Assembly (NCBI GenBank): GCA_022798035.1
Contig: JAAWLS010000126.1
Coordinates: forward strand, 1-6,996
From: Lachnospiraceae bacterium
GTDB lineage: Bacteria > Bacillota > Clostridia > Lachnospirales > Lachnospiraceae
Reading direction: 5' to 3'
DNA length: 6,996 nucleotides
Shown here: positions 1-5,422 of the stretch, piece after piece
Numbering within the stretch: position 1 is the stretch's first letter
Layout of the letters: each line of letters opens with the position of its first letter
Made by a program: the position numbers and the translations under genes
Notes under the pieces: model-generated
Databases searched by the model: none
What the model was told of the DNA's origin: nothing
What the model saw: the letters and a program-made list of their open reading frames with translations, nothing else

Positions 1-12
1 TGGAGGAAGAAT

Positions 13-2052
13 ATGAAAAAGAGAATATTAGCATTTTTCCTGGCTGGAGTTATGACATTTACTATGGTTCCTGGAGAAGTATCTGCAGCATCAGTGAATG
101 CTGGAGCGTCTGCTGTCAGTGAAGCAGAAAGCAGTGAAGAGCCGGCAGAAGCGGGCATAGTACAGCAGGAGAAAAAAGATTTGGATGAGCCGGCAGATTT
201 GAAGCCGGTGGAGGAACTGCAGGAAGATATCCTGAAAAATACGAAGTTTGAAACGGGAGGAGCACTCCATCCGGAAGCATATCAAATTGACGCGAAAGAG
301 ACAGAAGCATTGGGAATTCCCACCATTCAGGAACTCAGGCGGAAAGGGACAAATGGGATTTCTTCTGATAAGGTACCAAACTACGGTTCTCAAAAATATG
401 ATTCTTCCTGGGATATCTATTCTTCTAATTATCTCTACAACCGTTTGAGCAGTAAGGAAAAGCGGCTCTGGGATGATATGAATGATATTTGCAATGATTA
501 TCTCACAAATAATGTAAATACCACAGATATCCAGGGACAGAAATACATGATTCCGCCGTTGGATTACAAAGAATATGGACTAAACCGGACACAAATGGGG
601 AATGTATTTATAATGTTTATCTATTCCAATCCGCAATATTATTTTGTTGAATGGTATGGGGAAGAATACTATGAATACTACGGGGAACGTGTGTACACAG
701 GAATTGTTTATCTGAGCTGTTATCCGGCTTTTGATAAAGGAAGTTCCCGGAAATCAGAGACTGCAAAGATGAAAAAGCAGATTGATACAATGGGAGCCCA
801 GATTGCCAAAGGCAAGAATGAACAGCAGAAAGCCCAGATTGCTCATGATTTGATTTTGAATAAGGTTATGTATGACCCGGGATTTGATTTGGATAATCCC
901 CAGAATTCAAAACCGTATACGCCCTACCACCAGAGTGCATACAGTGTATTTTGCGATAAATATACGGTGTGTGCCGGATATACCAAAGCATTTGAGATGT
1001 TGATGAACGGTGCCGGAATAGACACCATAGGTGTGACCAGCACAGGACATGCTTGGAATATTATATCCATCAATGATTCCTGGTATCATGTGGATTGTAC
1101 CTGGGATGACAATTTGACGGAAACTCCGAGTTTAAATCTGGATAAATGTTATATTTATTTTAACCGGAGTACGGGAATGATTACCGGCAAGCTGGACCAG
1201 GGCGGCATGCATAAGATGGAATCTTTCTATACGGGAAAAGTTCCAAAATGCACCCTGGACTCTGGTGCGACCGCATCATCTCCCGGAAGCTGTAAGAATC
1301 CTTCTGTCAAAACTGCAAAACCGCGGCTTTCCCAAAAACTTAGTGGCAGCAAAGTAAAAATCACATTAAGCACCACTACAAATGGAGCGGAAATTTATTA
1401 TACGACGGACGGGAAGAATCCTTCCTCCTCCTTTAGTAAGAGCAGCCGTTATACGGGAGCTTTCACGGTGAAGCCCAATACTACGGTAAAGGCAATTGCC
1501 GTGTGCGATACCAAGAAGGACAGCGATATACTTACCGTAAAAGTAAGCGGCAAAACTTACACCGTAAAATTTGATACCAAGGGCGGAAACAAGATTTCTT
1601 CTAAAAAAGTGAGTGAAAATACTGCACTGCAGAAACCGTCCAATCCCAAGCGGAAAAATTATTCTTTTGAGGGCTGGTACACAGACAAAAACTGCAAGAA
1701 AAAATATGACTTCAAAAAGAAGGTGACGAAAAACTTTACACTGTATGCGAAGTGGAAAAAAGTTACCGTAAAGACGCCTTCCATTCAGAAACTCAGCAAC
1801 CTCTCCGGAAAGAAAATGAAAGTGCAGATAAAGGGAGTCAGCGGAGCGAAAGGATATGAAATTCGTTATTCCACCAACTCTAAGATGAAATCTTCAAAAT
1901 ACACTACTGTTACATCAAAGAGCAAAACTATCAGTAAGATGAAAAAGAACAAAACTTATTACGTACAGGTGAGGGCTTACAAGAAGGATTCAGCAGGAAA
2001 GAAGGTAAACAGTTCTTGGAGCAAGACCAAAACAATTAAGATTAAAAAATAG
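13..2052 (+). CDS. secreted transglutaminase-like multidomain protein
   Basis: This 679-residue exported protein has a transglutaminase-fold core. Residues 1-25 form a signal peptide (MKKR, hydrophobic run, cleavage near VSA|AS), followed by an acidic linker to about residue 75. A helical lead-in (about 255-288) precedes the catalytic Cys320 (TVCAGY), His346 (GHAWN) and Asp361 (WYHVDCTWDD), so the triad is complete. Next come a chitobiase/hexosaminidase C-terminal-like module (about 436-512, with IYYTTDG), an InlB B-repeat-like module (about 515-583, with FDTKGG, FEGWYTD and LYAKW) and an Fn3-like tail (584-679) in which about a quarter of residues are Lys. There is no LPXTG motif or C-terminal membrane anchor, so the basic tail may hold it on the anionic wall; that is inference. 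GGAGG at 2-6 fixes the start. The family includes crosslinking enzymes, Cys peptidases and amidases, so the reaction is unknown. Residues 204-233 are strikingly Tyr-rich. Confidence 0.9.
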   Translation: MKKRILAFFLAGVMTFTMVPGEVSAASVNAGASAVSEAESSEEPAEAGIVQQEKKDLDEPADLKPVEELQEDILKNTKFETGGALHPEAYQIDAKETEALGIPTIQELRRKGTNGISSDKVPNYGSQKYDSSWDIYSSNYLYNRLSSKEKRLWDDMNDICNDYLTNNVNTTDIQGQKYMIPPLDYKEYGLNRTQMGNVFIMFIYSNPQYYFVEWYGEEYYEYYGERVYTGIVYLSCYPAFDKGSSRKSETAKMKKQIDTMGAQIAKGKNEQQKAQIAHDLILNKVMYDPGFDLDNPQNSKPYTPYHQSAYSVFCDKYTVCAGYTKAFEMLMNGAGIDTIGVTSTGHAWNIISINDSWYHVDCTWDDNLTETPSLNLDKCYIYFNRSTGMITGKLDQGGMHKMESFYTGKVPKCTLDSGATASSPGSCKNPSVKTAKPRLSQKLSGSKVKITLSTTTNGAEIYYTTDGKNPSSSFSKSSRYTGAFTVKPNTTVKAIAVCDTKKDSDILTVKVSGKTYTVKFDTKGGNKISSKKVSENTALQKPSNPKRKNYSFEGWYTDKNCKKKYDFKKKVTKNFTLYAKWKKVTVKTPSIQKLSNLSGKKMKVQIKGVSGAKGYEIRYSTNSKMKSSKYTTVTSKSKTISKMKKNKTYYVQVRAYKKDSAGKKVNSSWSKTKTIKIKK

Positions 2053-2065
2053 TAATGTTTCTATT

Positions 2066-2098
2066 CTTCCGTAACATAAATAATTATGTTTTTGGAAG
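2066..2098 (+). terminator. weak AT-rich hairpin after the transglutaminase gene
   Basis: AACATAA (2073-2079) pairs with TTATGTT (2084-2090) around the loop ATAA, and three more T follow (2091-2093). An outer CTTCC (2066-2070) can pair with GGAAG (2094-2098). It begins 14 bases after the stop codon of the plus-strand gene, where a terminator would sit. The inner stem is nearly all A-T, and there is no T-run beyond the outer stem, so it is a poor intrinsic terminator by the usual rules. Confidence 0.3.
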
Positions 2099-2132
2099 CA
2101 GGCAGACCATAAAACGAGACATTATGGCATAA

Positions 2133-2173
2133 AAAGAGGCTGTGCACAAAATGAATTTGTGTACGGCCTCTTT
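2133..2173 (-). terminator. strong 18-bp hairpin between convergent genes
   Basis: The arm at 2133-2150 pairs along its whole length with 2156-2173: 18 pairs including two G-T wobbles, around a 5-base loop (ATGAA). Read on the minus strand the 3' arm ends in CCTCTTTTT, giving the T-run of an intrinsic terminator 21 bases past the minus-strand stop codon. On the plus strand the T-run is only three bases, so it can act in that direction only weakly. Such long, regular hairpins are sometimes dispersed repeats, which cannot be judged from one copy. Confidence 0.75.
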
Positions 2174-2194
2174 GCTGTCTGTTGCTTTGCTCTA

Positions 2195-2905
2195 CTAATC
2201 TTTGGTGCAATTCCATTCCAACGTGACATAGGCTTTTGTTTTTGTGTGGTACAAAGTAATTATAATATAATCGGCATCGCCGTCAAAGGTAACTTTTTTA
2301 GAAAAATTTGTCTTGGTTTTACGGGAGCTTATTTTGTAAGAACCCGAACCATATTTCATCTCAATAGAAGAAATTTTCCAGTTTTTGGACGTCTGAATAG
2401 AAACTTTTTGGTTTTTTAAATCAGAGGTATGAAAATAATTATATTCTGTGGTAGTGTTAAATTTGGAGACAAAGTTTTTCTTTCCAACTTTAAAAGTTTT
2501 TAAAGGATTGCTGTATGGCTTCACTGTCACAGTAGACTTTAATGTCTGATTGTCAACTTTGAAAGAAATCACAGCTTTCCCAGGTTTTTTGAAAAAATAA
2601 ACCCGGATTTTCCCAGTTTTGTCGATGTATGGCCTTGCCACGGAAGCATCACTGCTCTTAAGAGACTTGATGGCAGAGACTTTTGGCTTTTGTTGAGTTT
2701 TTTTGTGGTAGACAGCCAGTGTGGCGTAAGTGGCAGGCAAATCGTCTGGCGCGGCGTAAAAGGTCATATTTCGGTAGGCTTTTGGGATGTAATAATTTCC
2801 TGCGGCTTCCGCTACCGTTCCTGCCGGTGGGAAAAAGAGGATGCTTGTGAGTAGAATTGCCGCTGTGAGCAGCAGTGAGTGGAATTTTTTGAATAAATTT
2901 TTCAT
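2195..2905 (-). CDS. secreted lysine-rich protein with Ig-like (Big2-like) segment
   Basis: This is a 236-residue exported protein of unknown function. The start is taken at 2905 because AGGGAGG (2914-2920) lies 8 bases upstream; the frame is open 30 codons further up but without a comparable site. Residues 1-34 are a signal peptide (MKNLFKK, long hydrophobic run, cleavage near AEA|AG). Residues about 73-129 read like a bacterial Ig-like group 2 domain, with LKSSDASVA, DKTGKIRVYF, KKPGKAVISFKV and LKSTVTVKP in the usual order. The remaining half (130-236) is basic and probably beta-rich, and I do not recognise it. No catalytic motif, sortase signal or anchor is visible. It converges on the transglutaminase gene and shares its secreted, Lys-rich character, but no functional link is shown. 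It is likely transcribed alone, ending at the hairpin just downstream. I see no convincing promoter for it. Confidence 0.82.
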   Translation of the reverse strand: MKNLFKKFHSLLLTAAILLTSILFFPPAGTVAEAAGNYYIPKAYRNMTFYAAPDDLPATYATLAVYHKKTQQKPKVSAIKSLKSSDASVARPYIDKTGKIRVYFFKKPGKAVISFKVDNQTLKSTVTVKPYSNPLKTFKVGKKNFVSKFNTTTEYNYFHTSDLKNQKVSIQTSKNWKISSIEMKYGSGSYKISSRKTKTNFSKKVTFDGDADYIIITLYHTKTKAYVTLEWNCTKD

Positions 2906-2993
2906 TAAGAAGGCCTCCCTTGAAATTTGATGACAACTGTTCGAAGTTCCGAAAATAACCGTTCCAGACAGCTGCGTTATTAATAAAAGTAAC

Positions 2994-3026
2994 ACAATTA
3001 TTTTAGAATTACAATTATTCTTTTAG
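2994..3026. repeat. short AT-rich direct repeat in the intergenic region
   Basis: ACAATTATTTTAG (2994-3006) recurs as ACAATTATTCTTTTAG (3011-3026), the second copy carrying three extra bases. The two copies start 17 bases apart inside an AT-rich stretch (about 2980-3060) between the divergent secreted-protein and permease genes. It could be a pair of regulator half-sites or simply low-complexity sequence. The rest of 2906-3110 shows nothing else I can support. Confidence 0.25.
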
Positions 3027-3110
3027 ACGAAAATCATTAAGAATTTATAAATATTTCATAAATAGCAATGGGGAAAAAAGGAAAGAATGTTTGATAGAGA
3101 GCCGGAATAA

Positions 3111-3139
3111 TTGATTATTTTGGGCAAAGCTGGTATAAT
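3111..3139 (+). promoter_or_regulatory. sigma-A type promoter of the export operon
   Basis: A -35 box TTGATT (3111-3116, four of six consensus bases) is followed by a 17-base spacer and a perfect -10 box TATAAT (3134-3139). TG at 3131-3132 makes this an extended -10 (TGGTATAAT). Transcription should start near 3146, leaving a leader of roughly 27 bases before the permease gene. It is the best promoter in the window and probably drives all three right-hand genes. Confidence 0.8.
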
Positions 3140-3172
3140 ATGGAAGCATTGTAGAAAGGATATTGGTTGTAT

Positions 3173-4000
3173 ATGAATCAGACATCGAAAAATATTGTAT
3201 CAGAAGTAATAGAGAATCGCCAGCTTATAAAAACGTTGGCTAAAAATGATTTTAAGACAAAATTTGCAGGTTCTTACCTGGGTACTTTGTGGGCATTTGT
3301 CCAGCCGGTGGTCACTGTGCTGATTTACTGGTTCGTGTTTGACAAGGCAATAGGAGTGCGTGCTTCCATTCGAGGTGAGCTGGATTTGCCCTATGTGCTG
3401 TGGCTGGTGGCAGGAATTGTACCGTGGTTTTTCTTTTCCGACTGTATCAGTGCGGGGACTTCTGTCTTGTCGGAGTACAATTATCTGGTGAAAAAGGTGG
3501 TATTTAATATTGATATCCTGCCGGTTGTCAAGGTGTCCGCCTCTGTCTTTGTCCATGTGTTTTTTGTGGTGTTTACCGTTGGATTATTTTTTGCCTATGG
3601 ATATATGCCAGACCTTTATCTGTTTCAGGCGTTGTATTACAGCATTGGAGTTTTGCTGCTGGCATTGGGCATGAGTTATCTCACCAGCGCAGTTTCCGTA
3701 TTTTTTCCGGATGTCCGCCAGATTGTAAACATAGCGCTGCAGATTGGAATATGGGTGACGCCTATTATGTGGAATATAGATGATATGAAGGAACAGATTC
3801 CGGCCGCTGCGCTGGCGGTGCTGCAGTGGAATCCTCTTTATTACATTGTGATGGGATATCGGGAAACTTTTATTGATAAAGTATGGTTTTGGGAACATCC
3901 TGGGATGACCTGTTATTTCTGGATATTTACAGGAGTGGTATGTCTGCTGGGAATTACTGTGTTTAAACGACTGAAAGTACATTTTGCAGATGTACTGTAA
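3173..4000 (+). CDS. polysaccharide export ABC transporter permease (Wzm/RgpC/TagG-like)
   Basis: This is the membrane half of an ABC-2 type exporter that moves lipid-linked surface polysaccharide across the cytoplasmic membrane. The 275 residues match the family's usual length. An amphipathic N-terminus (about 8-36, with LAKNDFKTKFAGSYLG) leads into LWAFVQPVV and six predicted membrane segments (about 38-57, 72-90, 118-143, 150-177, 182-200, 246-264). Family-typical strings include FFPDVRQIVNI, WVTPIMW, WNPLYYIV, GYRETF and the cytoplasmic end FKRLKVHFADVL. The start is ambiguous: AAAGGA (3155-3160) lies 12 bases from ATG 3173 and 6 bases from an in-frame TTG at 3167, which would add two residues. 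I prefer ATG. The partner ATPase follows after a 138-base gap, which is unusually long for this normally tight gene pair. The substrate cannot be read from the permease; wall teichoic acid, rhamnan-type and other heteropolysaccharides are all possible. Confidence 0.93.
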   Translation: MNQTSKNIVSEVIENRQLIKTLAKNDFKTKFAGSYLGTLWAFVQPVVTVLIYWFVFDKAIGVRASIRGELDLPYVLWLVAGIVPWFFFSDCISAGTSVLSEYNYLVKKVVFNIDILPVVKVSASVFVHVFFVVFTVGLFFAYGYMPDLYLFQALYYSIGVLLLALGMSYLTSAVSVFFPDVRQIVNIALQIGIWVTPIMWNIDDMKEQIPAAALAVLQWNPLYYIVMGYRETFIDKVWFWEHPGMTCYFWIFTGVVCLLGITVFKRLKVHFADVL

Positions 4001-4011
4001 TATGCCAAAAA

Positions 4012-4090
4012 GGGGGCCGCGAATCGAGAAAGTCCTGAGTGCAGGCCGAAAGGCTCTGTGAAGCAGGAGGGCCCTGAGTACAAAACTCAG
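4012..4090 (+). ncRNA. candidate structured RNA element in the permease-ATPase gap
   Basis: By eye, three nested stems form: GGGCC (4014-4018) with GGCCC (4070-4074); TCCTG (4033-4037) with CAGGA (4064-4068); and CAGGCC (4042-4047) with GGCTCTG (4052-4058, bulged T4055), closed by a GAAA tetraloop (4048-4051). The left internal loop (4019-4032) is 14 bases and the right only one (G4069). A separate hairpin, CTGAGT (4074-4079) with ACTCAG (4085-4090), follows. It shares C4074 with the outer stem. No T-run follows, so it is not an intrinsic terminator. It matches no riboswitch or ribozyme class I can recall. It may be a cis-acting element tuning the ATPase gene, a processing site, or a dispersed intercistronic repeat. 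It is not shown to be a separate RNA. Confidence 0.4.
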
Positions 4091-4138
4091 CGTATGCACA
4101 ATCATATAAAAATAAAGATTCACAGGGAGTGGTAAATT

Positions 4139-5401
4139 ATGCAGGAAACAGCAATCAAAGTGACTGGAGTCAGTAAAATATACAAATTGTATGACACTCC
4201 TTCTGCCAGGCTGAAGGATGCCCTTGGACTTTCCAAAAAGGCAGATTACAGAGAGCATGCAGCTCTTTCGGATATCACTCTGGAGATAAAGAAAGGGGAG
4301 ACTGTGGGAATCATTGGAACGAACGGTTCCGGGAAATCCACACTGCTCAAAATTATCACAGGAGTTGTAAATCAGAGCCAGGGAGAAGTGGAGGTGGAAG
4401 GAAGGATTTCAGCCCTGCTGGAACTGGGAGCCGGATTTAACAATGAATACACGGGAATTGAGAATGTGTACCTTCAGGGAACCATGATGGGATTTTCCCG
4501 GGAGGAAATTGATGAAAAGATGAAAGATATTCTGGAGTTTGCCGATATTGGGGAGTTTGTGCATCAGCCGGTAAAAACTTACTCCAGCGGTATGTTTGTG
4601 CGCCTTGCCTTTGCGGTGGCAATCAACATTGAGCCGGAAATACTGATTGTGGATGAAGCCCTCTCTGTGGGAGACGTATTTTTTCAGTCTAAATGTTATC
4701 GAAAATTTGAGGAGTTTAAGAAGCTGGGCAAGACGATTCTGTTTGTAAGCCATGATTTAAGCAGCATCACCAAATACTGTGACAGGGCAGTTCTTTTGAA
4801 CAAGGGTATTAAAGTGATGGAGGGAACGCCGAAAGAGGCGGTAGACAGGTTTAAAATGGCGCTGGTAGAACAGGAGGAGGCTCAGCGCAGAGAGAATACG
4901 GCGCTGTGGATGCCAGATGGCACGGGAAAAAAATGGAGGGCTTCTCTGGCTGTCAATCCGGAAACTTTGGAATACGGAGACAAGAAAGCAGAGATTATAG
5001 ATTTTGCAGTGGTGGACAAGACCGATAAGATTGCCAATGTGATAGAAAAAGGAGAGCTCTGCACAATAAAAATGAAAGTGCTGTTTCATGAGGAGGTAAA
5101 AGAACCCATCTTTGCCTTTACGTTGAAAAATCTCATGGGAATTGAAATTACAGGAACGAATACCATGTTGGAAAAGCGGTCCATAGAGCCAAAAAAAGCC
5201 GGGGACATTCAGATAGTGAGTTTTACCCAGCGGATGACGCTGCAGGGCGGGGAATATTTGCTGTCTCTTGGCTGTACGGGATACGAGCGGGAAGAATTTA
5301 AAGTGCATCACCGCCTGTACGATGTGTGCAGTCTTGGAGTGGTATCAGAGAAAAATACGGTGGGATATTTTGACATGGAATCCTCCGTGGAAATCGAGTA
5401 G
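4139..5401 (+). CDS. polysaccharide export ABC transporter ATPase with Wzt-type carbohydrate-binding domain
   Basis: This is the energy-coupling subunit of the surface-polysaccharide exporter, 420 residues. The N-terminal nucleotide-binding domain (about 1-245) carries Walker A GTNGSGKST (60-68), the family string LLELGAGFNNEYTGIEN (93-109), signature YSSGM (148-152), Walker B ILIVDE (168-173) with catalytic Glu173, and switch His205 (VSHDL). All key residues are present. After a charged linker rich in Glu and Arg, residues about 270-415 look like the Wzt C-terminal domain, starting near YGDKKAEI and including GTNT. In characterised Gram-negative relatives this beta-sandwich binds the finished, capped end of the O-antigen chain and so selects export-ready polymer. 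Here that role is inferred. The start is supported by GGGAG (4125-4129) ten bases upstream. The gene pairs with the permease upstream, and a glycosyltransferase begins 21 bases after its stop. Confidence 0.93.
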   Translation: MQETAIKVTGVSKIYKLYDTPSARLKDALGLSKKADYREHAALSDITLEIKKGETVGIIGTNGSGKSTLLKIITGVVNQSQGEVEVEGRISALLELGAGFNNEYTGIENVYLQGTMMGFSREEIDEKMKDILEFADIGEFVHQPVKTYSSGMFVRLAFAVAINIEPEILIVDEALSVGDVFFQSKCYRKFEEFKKLGKTILFVSHDLSSITKYCDRAVLLNKGIKVMEGTPKEAVDRFKMALVEQEEAQRRENTALWMPDGTGKKWRASLAVNPETLEYGDKKAEIIDFAVVDKTDKIANVIEKGELCTIKMKVLFHEEVKEPIFAFTLKNLMGIEITGTNTMLEKRSIEPKKAGDIQIVSFTQRMTLQGGEYLLSLGCTGYEREEFKVHHRLYDVCSLGVVSEKNTVGYFDMESSVEIE

Positions 5402-5422
5402 ATAGTTGGTATGGAGGGTGCT

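Noticed and set aside
2159..2419. 86-codon plus-strand frame opposite the secreted Big2-like protein
   Set aside because: It starts inside the terminator hairpin, has no ribosome binding site, and is fully covered by a better supported minus-strand gene.
4033..4068. Possible hammerhead-like ribozyme core (CTGAGTG, stem, TGAAG)
   Set aside because: The conserved CUGANGA core is not matched (CUGAGUG lacks the required G and A), the GAAA after stem II is not in place, and no cleavage triplet with a matching third stem could be found.
4094..4135. 13-codon mini-ORF (MHNHIKIKIHREW) just before the ATPase start
   Set aside because: The nearest SD-like sequence (AGGAGGG, 4065-4071) is 22 bases away and inside the proposed stem, so there is no real support for translation.
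4101..4138. Internal promoter for the ATPase gene (TATAAA at 4105-4110)
   Set aside because: No -35-like hexamer lies 16-18 bases upstream; the region there is AAACTC-like, so only half a promoter is present.
3584..4258. 224-codon open frame on the minus strand across the permease end and ATPase start
   Set aside because: It lies opposite two well-supported genes, has no good ribosome binding site, and its product (His, Ser and Phe rich, low-complexity) looks like an antisense shadow.
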